Notes under the pieces: model-generated | Seen by the model: only the letters and a program-made list of their open reading frames with translations | What the model was told of the DNA's origin: nothing | Databases searched by the model: none | Assembly (NCBI GenBank): GCA_037501455.1 | Contig: CM074858.1 | Span: 89,812,501-89,876,500, forward strand | Source of the DNA: Lantana camara | Taxonomy: Eukaryota; Streptophyta; Magnoliopsida; Lamiales; Verbenaceae | Direction: 5' to 3' | DNA: 64,000 bases | Part shown: positions 34,960 to 47,800 of the stretch, piece by piece | How positions within the stretch are numbered: position 1 is the first letter of the stretch | How the letters are laid out: every line of letters begins with the position of its first letter | Program-made: the position numbers and the translations under genes

Positions 34960-37084
34960 GTTTTCCCCAGGCAGGGACCCACCCATCCGAACTCCGATTG
35001 ACCTAAAATTTGAACCATAGAAACCTTTTGAAGTGTATAATATTCTCCAATCAGAATCACCTTAAAATTCGTCCTGGTTTGTGAGATATAATCAATCCAT
35101 TTTGGTGTCGCCACTTCACTGAAAATCTGCTTTCATCCAACTTCGAACCTTTGCCATTTTCACATCGCTTTGAACTAAAATTCGAACTTTATATTGTCGG
35201 AAAGCCCTGTTTGTCTAGTTTCTTATCCAACAAACAAAATCTAATTCTAACTTCTAGAACTCAAAATATGTTCAATTTTCTACAGCTTGTGCAATTCGAA
35301 AAACTGTCAGCTCTTACCGAAATCCTTTTTCTCTTGTTCCCTTCACTTCCTTGACCTCCGTATGCAATTTAAATAAATTTTATGCATGATTAAGTGTTAA
35401 TTATTGATGTTTAACATTCTTTGATCCTTACTTGCTTAAACTTGAATGTTCGACTTGGTGCTTTATATATGCATTGAATCCGTAGAATTGAAATGCATGT
35501 TTATGTGATCTCCTTGTGTATGAATAAATATGTTGGGTTATGTGATGCCTTTTGTTATGAGGAATTAATATGAATATGAGTTATACGTAAGTGATTGCAT
35601 TTCTTACTTGCATGAATATGATATAAATTGAACATTGAACGAATAAGCGATCATGAATGAAAGAATGATTATGAATGAATACGATTCATTTGTGTAATGA
35701 ATAAATGACTCGTTTATGTATCTAAGTGGCATTAATTATGCACATGAACATCCCCATAGCCCATTGTTACTACTGATGCATGTCATATTATAACGCCCCG
35801 GTTTTTCAGTCGTATAGTATGACTTATGTGTTTACCAAATTGTGCGAATTAATTGTTTATAAGTGTTATTGTATATTTAATTGTTATTAAATGATAAAAT
35901 ATTAATTATTTATATCTTAATGATTATTAATATTAAATGTATATTTTAAACGTGCACTTGTTATTTATTTAGATATGAATTTAAATTTTGTTTTATATTA
36001 TGAAATTCTTTGAATTTATTATGCATTGCTCATGAGTGTTATAAACGCGCTTCGTTTCTATATGATTTGATATCGAAACTTCGTGAAAATGTAGTATGTT
36101 GGAGATATGCGTGTCATGAATATGAATATATGCTCGTTTCATGTTTTCGGGTTCATTTGCATTAGTTTCGAATTTATTTTGCTCTTGGAATCCAAATCAG
36201 GGGCTAACGAGCAATTAGCGCACCCTTGGTTCTGTATGTGATATCTTGAGCTCGGGAACTCGGGATCGAGTTCTGTCAACTTCGCTGAACTCGTAAAATT
36301 CGAGTTTAATGAACTTAGCCTTATATTTTTCCAAAATCATTTGAATCTCCGAAACTCAACCGAAAAGTGTTACGTTCGTCAAAACTGCCACAGCTCACTA
36401 AAATGGCCATATCTTTCACAAACCTTGACCAAATTAACCATGGTTTGATTCCTTGGAACCCTAACTCAACCCTCTAATAGCCCTTAACCACCCCAAACCA
36501 AACCAACCCTCCACACTTAGAGAATTTCAGCAAAAAACCCCTGCTCTCCAGTTTTCCCGTCACCTTGCCATTTTTGGAGATTTTGGAGCTCAAATCTCTT
36601 CCAACCTTCATCCAATCCACAAGGTAAGCTTAGGGTTGTATTACACATTCATTATGAGTCATTTTGATCCATTCATCCCCAATTTTGAGCATGCTTTCAT
36701 GGGTTTATGGCTGAAATGATGAAATAGTTAGGTTATGGAGTAATATGTTGATCTCTTTCTTTTCTTGAGGAATTTGGTTGATTCAAATCATGAATATGGT
36801 TGTCTTGAATCCTTCTTTGCAATTATGGTGATGTATTATGTGGTAGTTGAAGCATTCATGAGTTTCCATTAATGGAGTTTTGAAGAAAATTCATAAAATG
36901 ATCACCTATACCTTCATCTCACGTTTGATCATTCTTTGGGCTGATTTGTATGTTGTTTTGGAGTTGTTTTGCTGCATATTTGTTGCCTTACCTTACCTGA
37001 TTATGTTGGGTCGAGGTTGTAACAGCTGCTGCTCTGTTTTTCTCCAGTTTGCTGCGTTAATTTGTTGTTGTTGCTACGTTCAGT

Positions 37085-37207
37085 GTCGTGGCCGCGCAGC
37101 TGTTTTGTTGGTTTACTGTTGCGGCCGTGACTGCATGCCCAATTTACTTCTGTAATGGCATCGTGGCCACGCCATTTTTGTGAAGGATCAGGTCGCGGCC
37201 GCGCCTG
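37085..37207 (+). repeat. Cluster of GC-rich near-palindromes in the 35,789 LTR
   Basis: Units around tcgtggccgcgcagc, gcggccgtgac, tcgtggccacgcc (core cgtggccacg is a perfect palindrome) and ggtcgcggccgcgcc. The cluster lies about 460 bases after the donor-like site, as in the sister LTRs. Confidence 0.55.
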
Positions 37208-37289
37208 TGCTGCTTCTTGCGCTGTTGCTTCTTTCAGTCTTCCTGCTGCGTCTTCTTTCTTCTTTTGGTGCTCTGTGTGTGTTTATGTG

Positions 37290-37469
37290 TATATATATAT
37301 ATATATATGTATGTGACTGCTGTGTTGTTTGATATTGTGATAAGTGTATATATATATATAATTGTGTATGCATGCAAACGTGTATATATAATATATTAGT
37401 AATGCATGCAGGGGGTGTGTGTGTGTACGTAGTATATATATTTAGGTGTTGATACATGCATGTGTAATG

Positions 37470-37530
<61 letters not shown>

Positions 37531-37679
37531 ATATATATTATATATATAGTATATAGATGATATATTATGCATGATATATAATATATTATCTATTTGTTAT
37601 ATATATTATATATATAGTATATAGATGATATATTATGCATGATATATAATATATAGATAATATATTATGCATGTGATTA

Positions 37680-37710
<31 letters not shown>

Positions 37711-37712
37711 GT
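37290..37712 (+). repeat. TA-rich microsatellites and 68-bp tandem repeat
   Basis: Long (ta)n runs near 37,290-37,308, 37,348-37,361, 37,470-37,525 and 37,680-37,710. Between them a 68-bp unit containing 'agatgatatattatgcatg' is repeated at 37,526-37,593 and 37,594-37,661. This block makes the LTR longer than its relatives here. Confidence 0.8.
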
Positions 37713-38449
37713 TTTATATATTTATTTTAAGTATTGTTTAACTTATTTATTTAAAATTTTGAATTTAATTGTTATCTATTTCATGTTTTTAATTTACGAT
37801 CTTGATTCGAATGTATTTATTTGTCTATTTTCTAATTGTAAACGTGTTATAGTATGTGTTATGATCGTTATATGAAGTGCTTGAATTGAATTAGAATGAA
37901 ATGTGAAAGTTATGAACTTAATGAATGTGAACGCTTCCTTGAACTAATGAATGACTTGTTTATATGCTCTAGATGCATTATTCGTGTACATGAACATGTT
38001 CATACCATAACATCATCTCTTATGCATTCATATCATGTTCATTGCATACCGTGCATCATATATGGTTCATTTGGAGTCTTGAGTCTCACGAACAAGTTAC
38101 GTTGTCCTTTGTACAGTTTTCTCCAGGGTGGAGATGACGGGTTCATAGGACACTTTCGAGTCTCTTTTTCCTCTTGGTATTGTTCGGTAAGAGGCGTACA
38201 GGCGGGTTTCTCTACTATTTAGTTAAACCCTATATACTTCCAATGTGCAAAGATTTCGACCAAAAATTAATATATGTATATAGAGTCGTTTCAAGAGTAA
38301 ATGCTTGCAACGTAAAGCCTTTAATTTATGAATCCTACCAAATATTTTGCCAAGAATGAATGAATGAATGCACAGAATGGGGCCCAGGAACTTGGGGTAA
38401 GTGGCTATCCGGGGAGGCATGGGCCGACGGTGATCCCTTACTCTAGTTC

Positions 38450-41400
38450 TGTAGCACCTTAAGCGGTGGGACACCACACCCCCGCACTAAGACTCGACAC
38501 GTGGTACGAAATGGAACGTCCGCACACGCACCAAGTCACAACGAACGGGTGATAAACGAAAAAATCCAACCTAAGCTAGGCGGTACCTAAACCCCGTATA
38601 AGTAAAATATGCAAAAACCTGTATGCGGAAGCAAATCAAAATATGAACTAACAAAAACTTTAATCAGCAAAATAAAGAAACGGGTTCAACTAATTCCATG
38701 AACCTGTCCTAACCTGTCCCGAATTCAAACATACAACAAAGACGGGTTCAACTAATCCAAGCCCTGTCCTAACCTGTCCCGAAAATTCGTATAATCAAAG
38801 CATAAACATAATCCTGTACAGAACATGCTATATACATAATTACAAACGGATGCAGGTCAGAGATTCACAACTTAATCAAATAGATACAGGATCAAAAGAC
38901 ATGGACTCAACAGACAAGACACAAAGCCGCCTAGCTCGAACTCCAAGAACCTGAACCTGCAGACTGAAAACATAGGTGGGGCGAGGGTCAGTCCACTGAC
39001 TGAGTGAGGGGGCTGAACTCACACACACTATACATAATAAGAAGCAGAGCACGTATCAAAAGAAAGATTATGAACCGGGACTGGGGTTTTGCATACCAAA
39101 ACCATTTTTTCAAAAAGAGCTCATATTTACACATATATATTCATATCTTCTTAAGTTTGAAAACTCGTAAGGATTCATAGATTCAGAAACGTATATGGAT
39201 TCATAAATATTCAAATGGATTCATAAATTCATAAATTTACTCGTATAAGTCTCTTATTGAATCGAAATCTCCTATCCCGTTTCATAATCAACATAACAAA
39301 AGAATTCATTACCCGGCGAGTACGGGTCTCCAACCTTACTCCTTAAACAAAAGACTCAAAAGATTCATAAGGAAGCATAAATTCATAAAAATTCATAGGA
39401 TTCATAAATTCATAGATTCATATTCCCGTATTCCAACCTTTCTCCGGAAGTCTGCACGCGGGTTACTGGCCCACATCGTGCAACTCAATATACGTGGGGT
39501 CGCGAGCCCACAACGTACCTTCTCCGGCCTGAGCCGAAGGCTCAAAGCACCACGCCTTCTCCATCTCCCTCAGAGTCGCGCGTAGATACTTCAAAGGAGC
39601 GTGTGCACAGGGGTGATAACCGGCGACCCCAAAAGCCGCACCGGGTCTCATTTACCCACACCTCCGAAACCCGGGGATACAAATATATTCATAAAGACTC
39701 ATAAGATTCATAGGAAACTTACCTAACTCGCGAAACCAAAAAACATATGATTCATACTTAAGAAACATACCATAAGAAACATACCTTACCGTGCAACTCG
39801 GCATATGCTATACACATACCTCTCCGTGTCTTCCAAATTCATAATATGCTGAAGGAAATCCATAGTTTGCTCGACGATACACGGTTTGGAGCATAGCCTC
39901 GTTGCAAAACCATTTTAAGCTTACATACGCCCATACGTATAATTTCAGAAGGATTCATATCAAATCGAATTAACAAAATTCATAACATATCGTAAGACAC
40001 GTATTTAATATACATATAGTATATATTCGCATGCGGGCTTGAAAACGAGCACATAGGGTTGTAGGTCGCTTTAACTCAAATAAAAATCCTAAAACCTCAC
40101 CTTACACCGACGAGAACGGAAAACACAAGCCAAGAAGTCCCACTGGAACCCAAACAGCTGACAGACACTCCCTGAAGAAACCCTGAACGACTGAACACAC
40201 ACAGAACACAGACTCAGACTCCAAAGACAACCACAAAGACGCACGGCTATGCTCACGAATATACATGATGCAACATATAATCCATATTTATTCAATCAAG
40301 TCATTCAGAGCATATTATAATTCATATTACATATCAAGAGATGCATAGCTTATAAATTCATAACATTTATTACATAAAATAAATTAAGACATTAAGAATT
40401 CAATTCATATCATGCACTAATTCTCGAAAGGATAAACGCAAAATGCATAACAATTTCACACGTAAATACATATTAACATATTTCACAATATTCAACAATT
40501 AACATACTTAAATAATTTATTCAAATCGATCATAACTCATACCTTGGGTAATTTAATTATTATGAGTCTCATAATTATACGAATAATTTAGATCCTTAAA
40601 TTGCATTAATATCTCCTAAACAAGAAATATTCTCGAGTAGATAGGCTTAAACGAGGCAAATAAATTCAATAAATCGTAAATCAAGATTTCATACATCGTA
40701 TCATATTTCCTAGTATCATACAACTCATAATTTCAATTTATAGTTCATACAAGATAAAACAATTAACGAAAATAAATACCACGACTTCAAAAATTTATAT
40801 AAAATCAACCGGACATCCGATTGACTAACGGAAAGTGGCGTTGGACTCACCACAACGAAACGGACCTACTGTCCGAAAGTTGCCGGAATGCCATCACCGC
40901 AGCCGGCCGAACAGCCACCGGCCGCCACCGGAACACCGCATCCAGTGGTCGGAAAAATCCCCGGAAGGACAGAAACGTACGCCTCGGCCTGCTTGACAAA
41001 AGCCCTCAACCAATTTCAGAAAATACCAAACATGCCGGACTTCGTTGACAAAAAACCGAACTTAAATCCCAATGACGAAAACTGAAATTAAATACAAACC
41101 ACTAAACGAAAGTAAAATCCGGACATACCGTTGGAAAGCCCGTAACGAGCCCTACGAAAGCCCCTAGCCAAATGCAGGAAAAGTCGCCGGAAAATCGAAC
41201 CGCCGGTCCAGAGCCGATCCGCTACCGGTTCACCGTCGCCGGCCGGTTCTCGAGTCGGGGCCAACGCCATCCGCTATATTCCATCATTCTGAGCAACTTC
41301 CGTGAAGGAACCACCACCAAAACCGGCCGAAAAAAGGTCCCAAACCGCCGCCGAAAGTCTGTCGGTGCACCACTCGCCGGTTCAGCCATCTCCGCCGTGA

Positions 41401-42236
41401 TTCGTTCAAAAAGGAGGCCAGAAATGAGTTCAGGGGGTCGAAAAACGCTAGGAACCGCTGAAGTCTATCAGAAAAGGTCGCCGGAACGACGAGATTCGTC
41501 GCGCTACAGTAGCGCCGCCGCCCGCCGTGACTTTTAGGCTGCGCGTGAGCCGCCGCCGCTGGCCGGATGGTTGCGCCACCAACACCATTCACTGCGCCGG
41601 GAGGTTGTCTAACGGATGGGGTGGCGCGTGACGGAGAAAAAACGCCGGAGACCGCCGCGAAGGGGCGGCGAAGTGGCGGTTGTCCTTTCCGCCGCCGCTG
41701 CTGTGCCATAGCACCACCACCGTTGAGTTTCAGGTCCCGATTCTTGTACCATCGTGTCGGGCTCGTCGAGTTGATAAATTTCCACTATTCAAACATCGAA
41801 TTTCGTCGAGAAACGAGTGAGAACGGACATGTGTGTGAAAACACACCTCTACTGCGTGAACAGTACCAATCGCGGGAGGAAGGCGATGAGTCTGGAGCTG
41901 AAATTATGGCACGCAAAACGAGGATCTGGGGTATATATCTCGGGTCCTCTTATGTAAAAACGGTGGGAAGAACGGGCTAACGAAGTCAGAATGGGGCAAA
42001 CTTAGAGTCTACGAACTCGTTTCGATGCCCCGAACGTGAAGCAGGGGTCAAAAAGGTCAAACTCTCGATCGAACGAGAAATGACCGAATAACCCCTAAAA
42101 GAGAAAATTGCAAACAAGCCCCTAAACTCTAAAAGAGTTCAAAATAGGGCCACGCAAAATATAAAATCACATAATTAAACACATTAAAAGGTTGAAACGT
42201 AGCGTACCTTATAAATCGGACGAGCAGGATGTCACA
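38450..42236 (-). repeat. 3' LTR of the non-autonomous element
   Basis: 3787 bp. Ends (plus strand) tgtagcacct and gatgtcaca. On the minus strand a TATA-like box is at 41,938-41,932 (atatata). A CpG-rich stretch lies at about 40,805-41,760, made of repeated gccgcc, ccggcc and cgccgg words, in otherwise AT-rich DNA. Short ORFs there are open in one LTR but not the other, so I do not call them genes. Confidence 0.9.
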
Positions 42237-42548
42237 AACTCCCCTCCTTCAAAAGGACCTGTCCTCAGGTCCTATTACTGAGTCGTAGAGCTTTGAACTG
42301 GAATACTTCAATCTATCTTCCGAAATCGTGTAGAGTCATAGCCCTGGCTGTGAAGTTTACTCCCACTGATTGCATTAACTCCCTGCAGAGTTCCGTAGCC
42401 ACAGAGGTTTGTTCAAACACTTGACCGTTGGTCGCTTAAAACTCGTTCGATCCCCCACTAGACCACTGCACCCAAAGCTCGATACCGTCGCTTCTTCACT
42501 GGTTGCAAACCAACATCAGGCCACACGAAACTCAGCCGCGACAAACAA

Positions 42549-42924
42549 GAGAGAATCTCATCTCTCAGCACGCAAGAGAGAGAGAGCCCCGTCTCCCGGC
42601 ACATCAAAAGAGAGAACCCCGTCCCTCAGGCACAGAATTGAGAGAACCCCGTCTCTCAACCACGTAATCGAGAGAGCCCCGTCTCTCAACCTAAGTCTGG
42701 CAGACTTCCACTTCTTCCAAACATTCTAGTTTGAGAAAATCCAGCATTTCTCAAACCGCTAGATTCGAGAGAATCCAACATCTCCCAAACATCTAACTCC
42801 AAGAGAATCCAGCATCTCTTGCTCACATAATTTAGAAAGAATCCAGCATCTTTCTATCACATAAATAGGGAGAATCCCACATCTCCCTAACACATAAATA
42901 GAGAGATCTCAACAACTCTCTAGC
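42549..42924 (-). repeat. Array of about eleven short hairpins with changing stems and constant loop
   Basis: Units of about 30-36 bases. Each has a short inverted repeat around a loop of type accccg (early units) or atccagca (later units). Perfect examples: ttgagaga/tctctcaa (42,639-42,660), gtttgagaaa/tttctcaaac (42,729-42,756), caagaga/tctcttg (42,800-42,821), tagaaaga/tctttcta (42,833-42,856), tagggaga/tctcccta (42,866-42,889), and tagagag/ctctcta (42,899-42,922). Stem sequences differ between units in a way that keeps both arms paired, while the loop is kept. The same pairing exists on either strand; the element RNA would be read from the minus strand. Confidence 0.8.
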
Positions 42925-44784
42925 ATACAAGTTCACTTACTCAGCATTCTTACATACACACATTAAAGTAGCATTGGATGCAAAACATGGGATGCATGTA
43001 AAGTGTACCTTTACCCGACTGATATCGGTATCCCTAGAGTATAGATTCATCATCCATGCCCAACTCAAGGGGGATATCGCGATGGAATCTCTGTAAAATT
43101 AGATTACAATATACTTGTGTATGCATGAAGGGTTAGTGAGCAATTAGAAAATTTTATAAACATTGAAGCACGAACAAATCCACGTAAGCATGTAATCCAT
43201 TCAGTTTACAAGAATTCACAACAACAATAAATCTCAAGTTATGGAAATTAAATCAATTAGCCACGTTATTACCATTAAGGCAGCATCACGTAATACACGT
43301 CGTCGCGCACGTCAAGCAAAATTAAAATATAATTACTTATGAAATGCATGTGTGCAAATGCCATGAATGCTCAATGTACCGTTCACCGTAGTAGTGGAGT
43401 CGAGGTGGAAATTTTCTTTAACTTGAAAGGATAGTCAACTCCTTAACTGCCCGTAGTTCCAACTTCCCGTTCAAATTTTGCATTCTTTAGTATTTTCTTC
43501 GAATCCGCGGTCGCCAAGGGGTCTTGAACCGTCTCACTTGCCTCTCGCAGAAAAGTGATCCATGGAGTCTCTTGAAGTCCCAATAAAATCCTCAATAATC
43601 GGGAATTGCTATATCTTCCAACGATGGAATCTCTCAGAACAATCAAGGAAAGATAAGCGGAGAATCTTCAAACAATCCTGCTTCACACACCGTCGTTGTA
43701 AATGATGTCCTTATCCTCAATATTTGGTGGAGTTGATCTTCAATGACCTCGGCATAAAATTCCATAACTTGCACAAATTTCCCCCTTTTCCTTTGTGTAA
43801 GTGTAACTACTCTGGTGGGTGTCTTTATAATAGTAACTCGATTTCCTGCTTGGAATTCTCTGAATGGTACAAGTGCCTTGATCTCTTCATTGTCACCTCA
43901 TGCCATCCAGAATTAGAAATTCTGACTTTCTTATAAAATTTGCTGCCCTGAGTACCTCCAAGTAATTAAGTATATATCCTGAAGGCACCTCATTAGTTAA
44001 AAGGTCTCTTGTTTCCCTTGTATACAAACATCAACTTTTATTCACCCTATACCCTGAGTTTGTTAAATCAACTGTACACCTTATGATCCAGCCCTATTCA
44101 GATCCTAATGCAGCTTCCACTAAAATTAGCACTCGTTGGAACAAGTAAGGAAGTCACCTAAATATAACCACGAAACTAATGCATGCAGGATTAGGGATGT
44201 AAATAGCATGCACTCGTATCCAGTAAAGAAGGCAGTCAAGCACGTAGAACAAATGTTCGAAATAATTATAGTTAATCCAAGGCATGATGCACGTGCTATG
44301 AATGCATGATACCTGTTTCCATAATATCAGCATCTAGCTATTGTTGAATTCTTGTAGAGATTCATTTGCTTTTCATCCAAGTAATCAGAAGATAGAAGTT
44401 TCAAATCCTCCTTCACAACTTTGTAAAAGTGGTAAGTGTTGTCACGATCAACTTCAATTTTGGCATCGAGCCAACGCCCTACAATTCATAAACTGGATAA
44501 ATATCTATGCATGTGGGTTAGTACGTGGATATGTTAAGTAATGAAAGCAATTAAGAGCACCTAATTAATGCAGATGCAACAAGTAATTTACTAAAATTTA
44601 AAGCATAAAATGATAATTTTGCAAAAATCATAATCATAGTTTGCACACAATCACATAAGCTCAGACAAATTCATGCAGAAAAGTCAGAATTTCACATCAG
44701 ACAAATGCAATACACAAGTATTCCTATATCGTACGACCTAAACTGACATGACACGAATCCAGAGCACCAGTTCTGAACCTGGTA

Positions 44785-44796
44785 GCTCTGATACCA
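44785..44796 (-). other. Primer-binding site of the non-autonomous element (initiator Met-tRNA)
   Basis: gctctgatacca on the plus strand, which is tggtatcagagc on the minus strand, seven bases after the 5' LTR end. Same tRNA and nearly the same spacer (tcttaag versus gcttaagg) as the Tekay-type element. Confidence 0.9.
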
Positions 44797-44803
44797 CTTA
44801 AGA

Positions 44804-47800
44804 TGTAGCACCCCAAGCGGTGGGGCACCACACCCCCGCACTATGACCCGACACGTGGTACGAAATGGAACATCCACACACGCACCAAGTCACAGCGAAC
44901 GGGTGACAAACGAAAAAATCCAACCTAAGCTAGGCGGTACCTAAACCCCGTATAAGTAAAATATGCAAAAACCTGTATGCGGAAGCGAATCAAAATATGA
45001 ACTAACAAAAACTTTAATAAACAAAATAAAGAAACGGGTTCAACTAATTCCATGAACCTGTCCTAACCTGTCCCGAATTCAAACATATAACAAAGACGGG
45101 TTCAACTAATCCAAGCCCTGTCCTAACCTATCCCGAAAATTCGTATAATCAAAGCATAAACATAATCCTGTACAGGACATGCTATATACATAATTACAAA
45201 CGGATGCAGGTCAGAGATTCACAACTTAATCAAATAGATACAGGATCAAAAGACATGGACTCAACAGACAAGACACAAAGCCGCCTAGCTCGAACTCCAA
45301 GAACCTGAACCTGCAGACTGAAAACATAGGTGGGGCGAGGGTCAGTCCACTGACTGAGTGAGGGGGCTGAACTCACACACACTATACATAATAAGAAGCA
45401 GAGCACGTATCAAAAGAAAGATTATGAACCGGGACTGGGGTTTTGCATATCAAAACCATTTTTCCAAAAAGAGCTCATATTTACACATATATATTCATAT
45501 CTTCTTAAGTTTGAAAACTCGTAAGGATTCATAGATTCAGAAACGCATATGGATTCATAAATATTCAAATGGATTCATAAATTCATAAATTTACTCGTAT
45601 AAGTCTCTTATTGAATCGAAATCTCCTATCCCGTTTCATAATCAACATAACAAAAGAATTCATTACCCGGCGAGTACGGGTCTCCAACCTTACTCCTTAA
45701 ACAAAAGACTCGAAAGATTCATAAGGAAGCATAAATTCATAAAAATTCATAGGATTCATAAATTCATAGATTCATATTCCCGTATTCCAACCTTTCTCCG
45801 GAAGTCTGCACGCGTGTTACTGGCCCACATCGTGCAACTCAATATACGTGGAGTCACGAGCCCACAACGTACCTTCTCCGGCCTGAGCCGAAGGCTCAAA
45901 GCACCACGTCTTCTCCATCTCCCTCAGAGTCGCGCGTAGATACTTCAAAGGAGCGTGTGCACAGGGGTGATAACCGGCGACCCCAACAGCCGCACCGGGT
46001 CTCCTTTACCCACACCTCCGAAACCCGGGGATTCAAATATATTCATAAAGACTCATAAGATTCATAGGAAACTTACCTAACTCGCGAAACCAAAAAACAT
46101 ATGATTCATACTTAAGAAACATACCATAAGAAACATACCTTACCGTGCAACTCGGCATATGCTATACACATACCTCTCCGTGTCTTCCAAATTCAAAATA
46201 TGCTGAAGGAAATCCATAGTTTGCTCGACGATACACGGTTTGGAGCATAGCCTCGTTGCAAAACCATTTTAAGCTTACATACGCCCATACGTATAATTTC
46301 AGAAGGATTCATATCAAATCGAATTAACAAAATTCATAACATATCGTAAGACACGTATTTAATATACATATAGTATATATTCGCATGCGGGCTTGAAAAC
46401 GAGCACATAGGGTTGTAGGTCGCTTTAACTAAAACAAAAATCCTAAAACCTCACCTTACACCGACGAGAACAGAAAACACAAGCCAAGAAGTCCCACTGG
46501 AACCCAAACAGCTGATAGACACTCCCTGAAGAAACCCTGAACGACTGAACACACACAGAACACAGACTCAGACTCCAAAGACAACCATAAAGACGCACGG
46601 CTATGCTCACGAATATACATGATGCAACATATAATCCATATTTATTCAATCAAGTCATTCAGAGCATATTATAATTCATATTACATATCAAGAGATGCAT
46701 AGCTTATAAATTCATAACATTTATTACATAAAATAAATTAAGACATTAAGAATTCAATTCATATCATGCACTAATTCTCGAAAGGATAAATGCAAAATGC
46801 ATAACAATTTCACACGTAAATACATATTAACATATTTCACAATATTCAACAATTAACATACTTAAATAATTTATTCAAATCGATCATAACTCATACCTTG
46901 GGTAATTTAATTATTATGAGTCTCATAATTATACGAATAATTTAGATCCTTAAATTGCATTAATATCTCCTAAACAAGAAATATTCTCGAGTAGATAGGC
47001 TTAAAAGAGGCAAATAAATTCAATAAATCGTAAATCAAGATTTCATACATCGTATCATATTTCCTAGTATCATACAACTCATAATTTCAATTTATAGTTC
47101 ATACAAGATAAAATAATTAACGAAAATAAATACCACAACTTCAAAAATTCATATAAAATCAACCGGACATCCGATTGACGAATGGAAAGTGGCGTTGGAC
47201 TCACCACAACGAAACGGACCTACTGTCCGAAAGTCGCCGGAATGCCGCCACCGCAGCCGGCCGAACAGCCACCGGCCACCACCGGAACACCGCCTCCGGT
47301 GGTCGGAAAAATCCCCAGAAGGACAGAAACGTACGCCTAGGCCTGCTTGACAAAAGCCCTCAACCAATTTCAGAAAATACCAAACACGCCGGACTTCGTT
47401 GACAAAAAACCGAACTTAAATCCCAACGACGAAAACTGAAATTAAATACAAACCATTAAACGAAAATAAAATCCGGACATACCGTTGGAAAGCCCGTAAC
47501 GAGCCCTACGAAAGCCCCTAGCCAAACGCCAGAAAAGTCACCGGAAAATCGGACCGCCGGTCCAGAGCCGATCCGCCACCGGTTCGCCGTCGCCGGCCGG
47601 TTCTCGAGTCGGGGCCAACGCCATCCGCTATATTCCATAATTCTGAGCAACTTCCGTGAAGGAACCACCACCAAAACCGGCCGAAAAAAGGTCCCAAACC
47701 GCCGTCGAAAGTCTGCCGGTGCGCCACTCGCCGGTTCAGCCATCTCCACCGCGATTCGTTCAAAAAGGAGGCCGAAAATGAGTTCAGGGGGTCGAAAAAC

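Larger units (their letters stand above)
42237..44803 (-). other. Non-coding interior of the non-autonomous element
   Basis: 2567 bp without any recognisable retrotransposon protein. From the 3' side it holds a GC-richer block with an aggacctgtcctcaggtcct palindrome at 42,255-42,274, the hairpin array at 42,549-42,924, and then AT-rich sequence to the primer site. The edge next to the 3' LTR resembles the normal edge of a Tekay-type interior. Confidence 0.75.

Noticed and set aside
41172..41709. Arg/Ala-rich ORFs of 120-140 codons on both strands
   Set aside because: They lie in the CpG-rich part of an LTR, where high GC removes stops; the matching places in the other LTR do not keep the same frames.
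42545..42925. CRISPR array
   Set aside because: Units are themselves inverted repeats with variable stems, there are no constant repeats with unique spacers, and the host is a plant.
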